The notes under the pieces were generated by a model, which searched no databases, was not told the origin of the DNA, and saw nothing but the letters and a program-made list of their open reading frames with translations. The position numbers and the translations under genes were made by a program. 64,000 bases of DNA. Source: Helicostylum pulchrum (taxonomy: Eukaryota; Mucoromycota; Mucoromycetes; Mucorales; Mucoraceae). The stretch is from NCBI GenBank assembly GCA_025677825.1, contig JAIXMO010000058.1, positions 1 to 64,000 of the forward strand, read 5' to 3'. How positions within the stretch are numbered: the first letter of the stretch is position 1; each line of letters begins with the position of its first letter. Shown here in pieces: positions 11,410 through 22,950 of the stretch.

Positions 11410-12426
11410 ATGTCTTTACGCAAGCTAGCTTGTACTTTACCGACCAAGTTATGCCGAACGTTTCCAACATTCAGCATTCACAGTCGATTAATTTCCACCC
11501 ACCATGGCGTTATACAAGATGTCCGGGGTATTATGAGAAAGGTGCCGCAACCAGTGGTAGTGGTGACGACCTCGAAACCCGACAATATCCACGACCGACG
11601 AGGTATTACAGTGAGTTCGTTTACGTCAGTTAGCTTACAACCGGACCCACTTGTTTCATTTTGTGTACGTATCCCGTCGCGAGCTTCAGAACTACTTCAT
11701 TCTTCAGGCAATATGGTGTTAAATATGTTATCTCACGAACAAGTGCAACAATCCATTGCGTTTTCGTCACCAACGTCGGACCAATTTAAAGATATACCGT
11801 TCTTTGATGACCCAAATACGGGATTACCAGTTTTGATGGGTACTGTAGGAGCTATGCACTGTAAATTATTTAAAGTCATTGAGCTTGGTGATCATGAACT
11901 GTGGATCGCCAAAGTTTTAAAAGTGGAACAAGGTGTAGGAGGAGAACATGGTAAAAGAGAAGAATCCAATCCGTTATTGTATTACGAGAGAGCGTATCGA
12001 AGCATAGGCGATCAAGTGTTTATGAAGGCCTTTGAAGACGACTGCGAAGGATCGTTTAATACCATCAAATGGATGCACAGAGCTCATTTACGCATGGCCT
12101 GGAATTATATCCGTGAATTAGGTCCCGATGCAGCTGAACCAAAGATCAAACAAACTTTACGGTCTCACTTTAAAAGAAACCCAAAGAAATCTCAAGATTA
12201 CCATGAAACTATTACTAGTTTTTACATTGCACTGGTTTCTGCTGCTGTAAGGTCTTTTAAAGGTAGCGAAGAAAGTGATTTCTTTGAGTTGGTGGAAAAG
12301 TTTCCGCAATTGTTAGATACGAAAACTATAGACAAGTATTATTCTGCCGATAAATTATATACCGATGAAGCAAGGCATGCGTTTGTCTTGCCTGATATTC
12401 AACCTTTACCTACTCATTTACAATAA
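11410..12426 (+). CDS. Flavin reductase-like domain fused to a helical C-terminal domain
   Basis: A single exon of 338 residues. The first 30 residues (basic, Ser/Thr/Leu-rich, ending RLISTHH) look like a mitochondrial presequence. Residues about 35-200 form a flavin reductase-like FMN-binding split barrel: a VVVVTT strand, ITVSSFTSVSLQPDPLVSFC, and LNMLSHEQ. The remaining 140 residues are a separate domain with HRAHLRMAWNYIRELG, DYHETITSFYIALV and DEARHAFVLPD. I associate that pattern with a stand-alone bacterial family of unknown function. The protein may use FMN/NAD(P)H in mitochondria, but its substrate cannot be read from sequence. The start follows a T-run then A-run. Confidence 0.7.
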   Translation: MSLRKLACTLPTKLCRTFPTFSIHSRLISTHHGVIQDVRGIMRKVPQPVVVVTTSKPDNIHDRRGITVSSFTSVSLQPDPLVSFCVRIPSRASELLHSSGNMVLNMLSHEQVQQSIAFSSPTSDQFKDIPFFDDPNTGLPVLMGTVGAMHCKLFKVIELGDHELWIAKVLKVEQGVGGEHGKREESNPLLYYERAYRSIGDQVFMKAFEDDCEGSFNTIKWMHRAHLRMAWNYIRELGPDAAEPKIKQTLRSHFKRNPKKSQDYHETITSFYIALVSAAVRSFKGSEESDFFELVEKFPQLLDTKTIDKYYSADKLYTDEARHAFVLPDIQPLPTHLQ

Positions 12427-12596
12427 TAAAAAATATAAATACATGAACACTGCATTTACCTTATTTTACCACACACATAGTGGCTGAGCACCCCCTACTG
12501 ATCATAATCTTATATTTTAGGTAACCTTTTTTTTTTTTTTGTTTCCCTTTTTCCTTTTTTTTCCCTTTCTTCTTCTTCTTTTTTTACACTAAAAAA

Positions 12597-14741
12597 ATGG
12601 CACCATTAGATATAAAATTAGAATTAGTCTTGAATGATACAAGTTTAAAATATTATCCAGGAGACCAAGTGGAAGGAAAGATATTTATCACCAGCAACCA
12701 AACGCACCGACTTTCCAACTTACGATTAGCCTGGACGGGCCGTATCTCAGTACAACCAATCCAAGCCAACAAAGATTTCCGCATCTACTTTGACGAGTGC
12801 TGGAAGTTAGGCCCAATACTCACCAAATCACCCACCAAGACCAATAAAGGATCCAGCCAAGTCAACTATTACCACACTCATCTCATTCCAGCAACTGAAC
12901 ATTCCAAAGAACCCAAAGTCGACTTACCAAAGAACAAGTCAGTGGGGTTTACGTTTAAAGTAACAGTACCAAACGACAGAAGTTTACCTAGTTCAACCGA
13001 AAGAGCTGTTTTAAATAATATTATTTATTTGTTGGAAGCGTTTATTGATCAGGAAACAAAGCCCGTGTTCTTTGCACAAAGGGTAGTACCAGTTTACGAA
13101 GTCATTTATACGCGGACTCCAGATATGGTTTTACCACAACGTGCTGAACAGGTATTTATGGTTTCATTAGCTGAGCCCAAGAGAGAGTTTACATCGGCCA
13201 TGAGAGTGACTTTACCTTGTCGTGGGTGTCTACCCGGTATTGCTATTCCTGTTTCCATTACAATTTGGAATAATATGGAGTTTTCAAGAAAGCAAGGTAT
13301 ATCTATTTCATTACTTCGAGTGAATCATATTATAGCCAACGGACGGTAAAAAAAAAAAAAAAAGAAAAAAAAAAGAAAGAACCAGAGAGAGATAGAGACA
13401 GAGAGAGAGGAAGAGAGAGAAAAGTGTGTGGTACTTAAAAATTAAAATCAATTTAGGACGTACACTTCACCAGGAGATAAAGTACACCGTGTTGTGACTG
13501 ACTTAAACATCACATCTGAAAGTAGCGCAAATAATAACGAAAAAGTGCAAACAGTACGTATTGGATTACCTATTCCAAAACAAACCATACCTACCATATC
13601 TTTAGAAAAAAGTCAATTATTATCGGTATCTTATTTTATTCGGGTTCAAGTGTTTGCACAAGAAGGTATCTATACTACATCAGAAGGAATAAAATCACAA
13701 TTTATGATGGTGGATATACCGTTTATTATCGGTACGTTGACGACTTCATCCAGGACACCCATGTCTTCACCAGTCTCCTCTTCTTTATCACCTATTTCCT
13801 CTCCTACTATTTCATCTCCCCAATCGACTTTATTAAGAAATAGTTCTAATAGCAGTAGCATCAAAACATCCCCGCTTTTATCCACAGCGGGGTCACTTTT
13901 GACCAGTTCATTTTCCACCGTTGTTACACCAAAGCCTTCAACATCTACCTCTACAAGTGCTTCAGCGAGTATCACACCTGTTGCTTCACCGGAACTAAAC
14001 AAGTCTCCTACTATATCGTCGATGGAACCTACTAAAAAGAGCCGAATTATGAGCGGTATGTTTCGAAAGACGTCTTCAGGATCATCGCATTCAACCAACG
14101 ATGAAAAAAAAAAGAAGAATGTGTTTTCTACATTGAGATTATACGGACGTAATAATAAAGATGTATCACCGGCGGTAATGATGACACACGCGGATCGAGA
14201 GAAAGCCGAAGTCAACAAAGATCAGGCAATAGTGGAAACGGCCAATCAAGATGCCGGTATATTTAACATATTTGGAGATGATATGTCGGATTGTGAACAA
14301 ACGGTATCAGTAACACCAGTAGTTAATGAAAAAGTATTTAAAATGTTTAATGATTCTGATTCGGAAGACGAGGAGGAAGAAAAAGAATCGGTACTAGAGG
14401 AAAATAAAGAATCAGCTAACGTATTTAATATGTTTCCTGATTCTGAATCGGATGTTGACGATGATAATGATAATGGTGATGAAGATGATGCTACTATTAA
14501 AATCCAAGTACTCGGAGATCACCAAAGTGAGTTGATATCTTCAACCGAAACCAATATGTCGGCATCCAATTTAAGGTTACTTTCTACTCATGTATTTAGA
14601 ATGTTTGACGAGTCCGATTCCGATGATGAAGATGATGAAGAAGACCAAGTTAATAATTTATCAATTTCAGTACAGAATATATCTTGTTTAGATGAACGCG
14701 TTAAACCGTATCAACAAAATTCCACTTTTAAGCCTAACTAA
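12597..14741 (+). CDS. Arrestin-like adaptor with repeated acidic tail motifs
   Basis: Two exons, 12597-13345 and 13457-14741, encode about 677 residues. The N-terminal 350 residues have the arrestin fold pattern: KLELVLNDTSLKYYPGDQVE, then GFTFKVTVP in the N-lobe. The C-lobe has LPCRGCLPGIAIPVSITIWN and SVSYFIRVQVFA. Fungal arrestin-related proteins recruit ubiquitin ligases to membrane cargo. No PPxY motif was seen. The tail is Ser/Thr-rich and disordered. It then carries four copies of a short motif: FNIFGDDMSD, FKMFNDSDSED, FNMFPDSESD and FRMFDESDSDDE. These are separated by acidic spacers and are discussed as a finding. The intron contains GA-rich low-complexity DNA. Confidence 0.8.
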
Positions 14742-14999
14742 ATTATATAGTATGTATATCGGCAGGAATTTATATAATAAAATTGCATGATTACAAACTA
14801 TAAAATAAAATCACCTTATTTTTTTTTTTGCATTTTCAATACGTAATTAGATTGGCTTAGATATTAACCAAACAAAAGCCTTGTATACCTGTGACTCGCA
14901 AGAAGTAAAATGTATGTGTGCGCTTGCTTGTTTTGAGTGGGCCCATAAATTACCCTATACACGACCAAGAAAAAATTAAACACGAGACAAAAAAAAAAT

Positions 15000-15326
15000 A
15001 TGAACCCACCTAATCAAGATGCACACTTATACGTTCAAAGTCATGTAATGCACAATGCTAGACAGTTACAATATATTCGCTCTTGCTTTGCAGCTATTGC
15101 TGGATCAGCAGCTGGTATATTAGGTCTTACGAATCTATCCGGGTTTCTATTTTACGCACTCAGCTGGACCATCTTGTCGACTTTGTTAATGGCACGTACT
15201 TCCAGATTGAACAAGTACTTTATTCAAGGATATAAAGATATTTTATTTGATGGTGCTCTTGGTGGTTTATTATCTTATATTTTATTTCATACCTTGTTAT
15301 ATGGTTTAGTTCATTTATATCAATAA
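15000..15326 (+). CDS. EMC6: ER membrane protein complex subunit 6
   Basis: A single exon of 108 residues, the usual length for EMC6. A polar N-terminus with NARQLQYIRSC is followed by three hydrophobic segments: FAAIAGSAAGILGLTNLSGF, a second with YALSWTILSTLLMA, and a C-terminal one with GGLLSYILFHTLLYGLVHLY. EMC6 is a core subunit of the EMC, which inserts transmembrane segments into the ER membrane. Length, helix order and the G-L-T-x-L-x-G-F turn all fit. It lies between the arrestin-like gene and the cyclin, all on the plus strand. Confidence 0.85.
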   Translation: MNPPNQDAHLYVQSHVMHNARQLQYIRSCFAAIAGSAAGILGLTNLSGFLFYALSWTILSTLLMARTSRLNKYFIQGYKDILFDGALGGLLSYILFHTLLYGLVHLYQ

Positions 15327-15450
15327 AAATCGTGCGCAAAAATTTACAGGGGAATTTTTTTGTTTTTGTTTTTTCCCAACTATAAATTCAAACTCTGTTT
15401 TTTTTTCTTTTTTTTTCTCTTTTTCTTTACAAATAATTCATTGCATATAA

Positions 15451-16254
15451 ATGTCAATTTCATATTATTCAGAGAACAAAAGATGTACAGACCCAAACCT
15501 TTATAGTTTAAAGAATTTACCAAATTATCACCAATTGGAAAGCAATATGATTTATTTAGCACCTTTATTAAATGATGAAAAGCAAGCAACAAAAGATTCC
15601 AGTACTATTTATAGTCAAGACAAGTCAGAGATGATTGATAGGTTGATTGAAGCAGCATCAGATATTATTGATTCTATTCATTCCAAGCATAATACCAGAG
15701 CCATGTCAACCTCAAGTTTTATTCGTGAAATATTAAAAAGATCCAGAGCAACTTATTCCATGTTACAGTTGGCACTATTTTACATGTTTCGCATCAAAAA
15801 GTCAAACCCATTTGTGAATTGTTCAAGACGTATCTTTTTAGCTGCATTAATCGTCGCTTCTAAATACTTGAACGATAAAAATTATAAAAACAAGGCTTGG
15901 GCTAAAATTACCTGCTTATCTGTGACTGAGATTAATACAACTGAAATGGTGTTTTTAAAATTAATCGAGTATCAATTGTATGTTAGTAAGCCATTATACG
16001 ACAAGTGGGTTTCATTATTGCAAGATCATATTAAAAAGAAGCAGACCCTCAGACCTGTAGTAGTCAATTATTCCCTTTGTCCTCCTCCTCCTCCACCACC
16101 GCCTGTACAATTACCTTCACCTGCTCATACCTTTGATATCCCTTCGCCTGTATCCGATGCCTTTCATACTCCTCCACTTGTTTACAGATCAAAAAGATCA
16201 AGATCTCCTTCTCTTGTTTATGAAAATGCCGCAAAGCATTTACGTAGACTCTAA
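15451..16254 (+). CDS. Pho85-type (PHO80-like) cyclin
   Basis: A single exon of 267 residues. A cyclin box of the PHO80 family is seen around residues 90-190: FIREILKRSRATYSMLQLAL, RRIFLAALIVASKYLNDKNY and NKAWAKITCLSVTEINTTEM. Such cyclins direct Pho85-like kinases in phosphate, glycogen and cell-cycle control. A C-terminal Pro-rich run (PPPPPPPPVQLP) and a Ser/Pro tail could be docking or phosphorylation sites. The pattern resembles PCL-type cyclins, but a specific orthologue cannot be given. Confidence 0.85.
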   Translation: MSISYYSENKRCTDPNLYSLKNLPNYHQLESNMIYLAPLLNDEKQATKDSSTIYSQDKSEMIDRLIEAASDIIDSIHSKHNTRAMSTSSFIREILKRSRATYSMLQLALFYMFRIKKSNPFVNCSRRIFLAALIVASKYLNDKNYKNKAWAKITCLSVTEINTTEMVFLKLIEYQLYVSKPLYDKWVSLLQDHIKKKQTLRPVVVNYSLCPPPPPPPPVQLPSPAHTFDIPSPVSDAFHTPPLVYRSKRSRSPSLVYENAAKHLRRL

Positions 16255-16774
16255 TATACCTTTCCCTCTTTTTCTCTCTACTTTGTACATATATAACATT
16301 ATACCAATTATTCATTTTATCCAATAAAATCATCCGCTCAAAAATAGTTAAAATAAAATAACAAACATATATTATACACTACAAAAAAAAAATGGCATGT
16401 TCTTTTTAGCTTTACATGAATTTTTAACTAACTATATCTTTTTTCATTCGTTTTGTACTACTTTTTAAGCTTGATCCGGAAATCTATCCGTTTATAAGCC
16501 GAGACTATCTATAGGGTATGTAACAACAAAAAAAAAATGGCCTGTGCCGCGAAGCTTTTTTAAAAAAAAAGAATCACTTTTTTAACATGTATAAAGTTTT
16601 TTAAACACCTTTTTTTTGTTTTTGTTTTACGCTGCGGGAATGAAATGTTATTTCTTTTCCAGAACGAAAAAGGTGTTGCAGTTTTTTACTGAAACAAAAT
16701 AGTTTATTTGTATCACGTAATTCCTTATTTTAATACAGAAAGGGCAATTCCGTTCCCTTCACTCGAAAAACAAA

Positions 16775-16820
<46 letters not shown>

Positions 16821-17782
16821 ATGATATTTTTAAGCTTGTAGACGATAGAAGGTGGTTTCCGCATTTTGGACGATCGTTACTTTTGCGTATCTTTCTCGTC
16901 ATTTATACGTAAAACAGATAAGAATAATGTTACATATATATTCTCCTATCGATCAACAAATAATTCTTATCTGGGCCCATCAAAGCGCAATACAGGTTTT
17001 ACACACTAGAGATCGAGTGGCTACAAATGTTTGTTTTGAAATATATAAATAAACAGAGATACGCTTTAAATAATAATCTTCAATCTGTTATAATAGATGG
17101 GAACACATTCCATAATTGACTCTTTTTTAAGTGTTGTCAATACTTTTTTTTAAAAATAAAATAGGATGGGTCCTCTGCTACGGATTCGTGCGGTTTATAC
17201 TTTTTGGCATTCGTTTGGTATGTTATGGTATAGAGGGACGGAGGGAAGAAGAGGGAAAATTCATCACATGATTTAAAGCGTCGACAATTAGATTTTCACA
17301 CACGATAACGCATACAGAAAAAGTAGTAAAAAGAGAGAGCGAAAGAAAAGAGAAAAAAGGAGAAAAATAGTTTAAAGATTTAGGAGTTTATATACTTTTT
17401 TTTTAATTGTGCAAAATTCAATTGACATTTTGCATGTGAAAAACATAAATTTTTCAACAGTTGAACTTTGCACTTGCAGGTAAAAAAAAGTCGCCAAAGC
17501 AAAGATAAGCAGAAAATACCTGGACTTTTTTTTGTTTTGTTTAAAAAAAAAGCAGATACCCGCCCCTATTTATGTTTAAACAAACAAATTGCTTTTGAAA
17601 CAAAAAAGGATAATGTGTTACATGCGAACAGACTTTCCGGTACTCTCTTATTATTACTTCTTCTTATCACAGCAGCAATAATAGTAATAATAAAAAAAGG
17701 TCACATTTTTTTTGTATGTATAAAAAAAGAAAGCCCATTTTTATTTCTCTCTCTCTCTCTCTCTCTTTCTTAAAAAATAAAA
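16255..17782. other. Intergenic region with a 41-T homopolymer
   Basis: About 1.5 kb. It holds a 41-T run at 16778-16818, a T9-A9 inverted repeat near 16557, and purine-rich GA-type DNA near 17330-17370. A CT microsatellite (17745-17770) lies just upstream of the next ATG. No supported gene was found. Confidence 0.6.
16778..16818. repeat. 41-base poly(T) run
   Basis: An uninterrupted run of T. It could be a retroposed poly(A) tail in reverse or replication slippage. Its exact length should be treated with caution because of sequencing error in homopolymers. Confidence 0.9.
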
Positions 17783-20401
17783 ATGCCACCTTTTTCACCA
17801 AAAACTATAAGTGAATCAGAATTACAAGATTTATTTCTTGCTGATGCTTCAACAGATGTTCATGACGACTATTTACCTTTATTTCAAGACTTGCCTGCAG
17901 GCTTTGAACTACTTTATAACTCACCTTATTCACCAACACTAGACTCACCTTCTACTGATACCACCTTTTGTTCACCTACTTCTCAATTTGATGATATGAA
18001 ACAAGTAAGATAAAATATACACACACATGTATAAAAATTAATTTTTCCTTTTTTTGTTCTGCCTAGGAAGTAGATAGTGAAATGTAAAAAAAAAAAAAAA
18101 AAAATGACAACATTTGTATTTTGACTATTGACTAAAATATGTATTCGTAGTAAAGCAGAATTGGCTAATCATGTTCAAATTCGTATACTGGGTGTTCCAA
18201 ACACTGGGGCAAAATCTCGCGTGGAGACTCAAATTAAACTTTGTATTCAGCTAATGACAGGCACAGATAAAAAAGTAATGGATTGGTCTTATATTCGTAT
18301 TGGAGAAAATATGTTGGCTAGATCCAGGTTACGAAAGAATCAACAGTTAAAGTCACTCGATGGGTCTGTTGCAACTATGGTATCTGACGAATCAAAGATA
18401 CTGCAATTAGAAGCTAAAGTGGTGTGCGCAAGTAACACGGATCAACCGATTCGTATGTGTGTCGGCTGTGTACGACGCGAAGTAAGTTTTATTATTTACC
18501 CAACATTCTTTTTCTTTTACTGACTTGTAAAAAAAAAAAAAAAGAAAAAAAGAGCAGAAAGAACAAAAGATGGTAAACAAAAGAATGACTCTATTTCATC
18601 CGATAAAGAATTAGAGTATGAAAGAGACCGTATCTTGTTATTTAATTGTAGCCCAATGATTAATTTCTCTTCTGGTGATGCTATTTTACCTACAAGAATT
18701 ACTTGTTATTGTCGTCACCATAATGAGAAGGTTGGATTTAGGTATTTCACGTTTTTTTTTATTTTTTTATTTTTATTCCTGTGGTATTATAATATTAATA
18801 AGTATTATTATTATTATTAAAATAGAATATGCTTTGTCATGAAAAATAACATAGGTGATACTATAGCCACAGGTATATCACCACCTATCATGATCACAGA
18901 TGACCATAAAAGCTCAAAACAAAAGAGTAATCGTAAAAGATCGAGAGAACTAGACGAGTCATTTATTTCAAGACCAAATACACCTGCAGCATCTAGACGA
19001 AACTCTGTTTCAACTGACGAAGATTCATTACCATTGGATTTAGTCGAAACATTACCTCTAAAAGAAGAACCGAAAGAAATTATCACTGCAACAGACGATA
19101 TACCAATCAATGATAATCAGTTATTATATGATACCAATACCAATACCAATACATTTAATAATAATACAGATGAAGTTTGGCCTTTTAATCGTCGCAGAAG
19201 AACTACATTAGGTTATACTTCTTCTGATATGCTAGATTTAATACCACAATTAGATAGATTAGTACCCGCTCAGGGTCCTACCTATGGTGGTATCGAAGTT
19301 ACTTTGTTAGGTTCCGGATTTTACCGAGGATTAACTTGTTTGTTTGGTGAACATCAAGCTACGACTACTTATTGGAATTCAAGTACTATGGTATGCTTAC
19401 TACCTCCTGCTACTCAAACTGGTGCTGTAGTCGTATCTTTTAAAGAGCATCCTCTTGTACTTGATGGTCAAGATGTTGCTTTGTTTACTTATTATGACGC
19501 AAGTGATCAAGCCTTATTAGAACTTGCATTACAAGTCGTCGGTTTAAAATCAACTGGTATCTTACAAGACGCTAAATCAATTGCTATGGGTATTGTACAA
19601 GGAGATGAAAAATACGCAACTCAACAACAACAGCAACAACAACAGCAACAACAGCAACAACATCAATATCGTCATGTACAACAATCTCTTGTGGATGCGT
19701 TAAAAGATTTTAATGCTACTTTAGACCTTACATTAACTAATGCAAATAATCATTCTTTACTTCATTTGGCAGTAATAACTGATAACGAAGAATTAGTAAA
19801 ATCAATCTTATCAAGTTGTTTACCTGAACTCAAAACAAAATTACTCAACTTGAAAGATAAGAATGAAATGACTGCACTTAATTTTGCTTGTCTTTATAAA
19901 TATACAGACATGGTGCGTACTTTACTTCATGTAGGCTGTAATCCTAATCCTACCGCAGAAAAAAAAAATAACTTGGATATTAATTCAACTGTACAAGATT
20001 TACAGGACCTGTGCACTAATAATCATATTAAACGAAAACCACTTTCAAGAAGACCTAGTGTCAAGAGTCATATGATGCATCGTTTTCATAGTTTAAGTAG
20101 TAACAACAATGACAAAGAAGAAGAAGAATCGGGTGATCTCAAGACACCATCAATGGAATCAGACGGTCTCGGGTTCGTTCGACAAAAGATTGATCGTCGT
20201 CTTTACCTTTTCTGGTTACCTTTATTAATACGTAAGAAAGAAAGAAAAAAAAATCCTGCGTTCATTTTAATAACTATTTTTTCCATTTTTGTAGTCGCGA
20301 TTGGTTTATTAGGTGTTCAAATGTTTGGTAGACAACAAAAGCTGTTAAAACCAATGCTGGAATCATTACCTGACCGTCATACTATTTCATTATCTGCATA
20401 A
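17783..20401 (+). CDS. SPT23/MGA2-like membrane-tethered transcription factor
   Basis: Exons 17783-18004, 18067-18083 (a 17-nt microexon), 18151-18481, 18545-18741 and 18826-20401 give about 780 residues. A further in-frame 63-nt intron (20232-20294) is likely and would give 759. The conserved region before the IPT domain reads QIRILGVPNTGAKSRVETQI and PIRMCVGCVRRE. An IPT/TIG domain follows (LVPAQGPTYGGIEVTLLGSG). A polyglutamine run and two ankyrin repeats (HSLLHLAVITDNEELVKSIL, MTALNFACLYKYTDMVRTLL) come next. One C-terminal membrane helix closes the protein. Yeast Spt23/Mga2 are ER-anchored precursors released by ubiquitin-proteasome processing. They induce the fatty-acid desaturase OLE1. 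The order of domains matches fully. Confidence 0.88.
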
Positions 20402-20583
20402 CTCTCTTTCTATACCTTTTTTTTTCAGTAAAATATACCCATAATATATAATCTTACGCAAAAAAGAAAAAAACCCTTTTTTTGTTCGGTACTTGAAACG
20501 ATTATCATATTTCAAGATCAATCTATTTTCTGGATCTTTTCTTTTTTTTCCCTTTCAAACTCTGTTTTTTAATAAAAGACATA

Positions 20584-22950
20584 ATGTCTGATCTTGCTAA
20601 AGAGTACCTTATTTTATGGGCTTCCCAAACCGGTAATGCTGAATGGATTGCAAAGAACATTCACACCGAAGCTGGTAAAAAAGGATACAAAGGTCAATGT
20701 TTTGTTATGGATGACTATACCATTGTAAGTATTATATATATACTCGCTCTTCTCGCATACTTACTTTATACCCAAGGCACCTCTGCAACAAACCGGTGTT
20801 ATTATTCTTGTAGCTTCTAATACCGGTGATGGCGATGCTCCCGACAATTCACTTAAATTCTGGAGGTTCTTACGTCGCAACAAGGACAAAACGTACCTCA
20901 ACAACGCCAAATTTGCTATTTTAGGTTTAGGCGATAGTAATTACTCCAACTTTAATTATACTGGACAACGTTTAGAAAAGAAGTTCAAAGAATTGGGCGC
21001 TACCATGTTTTATGAAAGGGGTATGGCTGATGATGCTGAAGGGTAAAAAAAAAAAAAAAAAAAAATGAATATGAAAGAATATATTAAGCTTTGGATGACT
21101 AATACAAATAGTATAAACTTTTTAGTTTAGAGAATGTTGTCGACCCTTGGATCGAGAAATTATGGGAAGTATTACCTACTGTCTTATTACAAGATACAAC
21201 ATTATCCATTACGGAATCTGTCAATTCAGAAAAGGAATTAGAGAAGCAAATGACTGAACTTCGGATTGAACCTGAATTAATTCCCTTTTCAATGAATAAC
21301 CGTAAAAATACATTACCCCAAGCTGTAGAGAATTACATTGCACTTGAAAACTCATTAATAGAAGCTGTTGAAACCAAACCAGTTGAGTCATCATCTGTCA
21401 CCACCGAATCCACCACGTCCACCACGCCCACCACCACTGTGAAACATGTGAAAGGATATCCATTACAGATCACTTTGGACGGATTAGAAGCGGGTGTTAA
21501 ATTAACTGGGTTACCTCGTATCTCTGTCCCTGTTGCTAAATTAACAAAGTTATCTGAACAACCGTTGGATACCAAAGAAAATAGTGTACCTGATTTTGTC
21601 GTTACACCCGCACCTGTCACATACGCACCTGTCGTCATGGTATCCTGTTTAACCACTGCAGATGCAGCCAAACGTACTTTGGAGCTGGAACTTGATATCG
21701 GTCAAGAAACACATTTCGAGCCTGGCGATGCATTCGGTATTTTAGCTCCCAACGATGAACAATTGGTGCAAGCCATCTTAAACCGCTTAAACATTCCTTC
21801 CAGTGAATACAACAGTTTTTATACGGTTGAAGGTGAAAACCTTCCTACCCATTTAGAAAAGGCCACCAAGACTCGATTAATTGATTTGTTCCGATATGCT
21901 GTTGACTTCACCAGTCATCCTCGAAAGGCCTTATTTAGAATGTTGGCTGATCATACGACTGACCCTAAAGAAAAATTAACATTAATGTATATCTGCAGTA
22001 AGCAAGGTACTGCTACATTCAACGCCATTCGTGATGAATCTCCTACTTTATTGGATATCCTCGAGAGCTTTCCTAGCTGTCAACCTCCCATTGATCGTTT
22101 GTTGGATTTATTACCTGCTCATTTACCTAGATTTTATTCCATCTCAAGTTCTCCTTTAAAACGTCAAGGCAAGATTAGATTTGCGTTTAATGTGGTTAAT
22201 TATGCAACCTTGGGTAACGCTCAACGTAAGGGTATTGCTACACCTTGGTTAGACAACCTTACAAACTTGGTACCCAGTCGTACAACTCCTGAAAATCAAG
22301 AGATCGATATCTCTGGTCTTGGTATCAAGGTGCCCATGTATATCAGACCTAATGCCAATGCATTCATCTTGCCTACCAAGTCCGAACGTCCCTTGGTACT
22401 GATCGGCCCTGGTACAGGTATTGCTCCCTTTATCGGCTTCTTGGAACACCGTCAAATGCAACGCAAGATCCGTACGTCTATGGGAACTGTAGGCCATCCT
22501 CGTGAAATTCAAGATTCGTTTGGCCCAGTATATCTCTACTACGGCTTTAGAGATAAATCCAAGGACTTTTTGTTTGAAAAAGAAATTAATCAGTTTAAAC
22601 AAGATGGTACCATTACTCATTTGGCCATTGCTGAAAGTAGAGCAACAGATACCAAGGTCTATGTACAGGATTTAATCAAGAGAGACGCAGAAAAGTTGTA
22701 CGAGTTGATCATGAAGAAGGATGCTGCTATCTATATTTGCGGTGATGCAAAGGGTATGGCTAGAGGCGTCCAGGATGCTTTAGTGGATATGTTGGTCCAG
22801 TATCACCAAGTTGATGTAGTAGAAGCAAATAAGATTTTGATGGAGTGGATTGCTAGTAAGAAGTATCTCCGTGATTTGGTAAGTTTTTTTTTTCGGTTTC
22901 AGCGGTAATCATAATAACCTCTTTCTTCTTATTGCGTGTAGTGGGCATAA
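20584..22950 (+). CDS. Methionine synthase reductase-like diflavin oxidoreductase
   Basis: Exons 20584-20724, 20777-21042, 21126-22878 and 22942-22950 encode about 722 residues, close to animal MTRR. The FMN domain has LWASQTGNAEWIA and SNTGDGDAPDN. It also has GLGDSNYSNF and the linker MADDAEGLENVVDPWIEKLW. That linker is closer to MTRR (ADD.xGLExVVxPWI) than to cytochrome P450 reductase or Tah18. A Thr/Ser hinge is followed by the FAD domain (PRFYSISSSPLK). The NADPH domain (GPGTGIAPFIGFLEHR) ends in KKYLRDLWA, with the aromatic residue next to last. MTRR reactivates cobalamin-dependent methionine synthase. A fungal copy therefore implies B12-dependent methionine synthesis in this organism (inference). 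There is no N-terminal membrane anchor. Confidence 0.8.

Noticed and set aside
13670..14218. 182-codon minus-strand open frame
   Set aside because: Antisense to the Ser/Thr-rich tail of the arrestin-like gene, whose composition creates long antisense frames.
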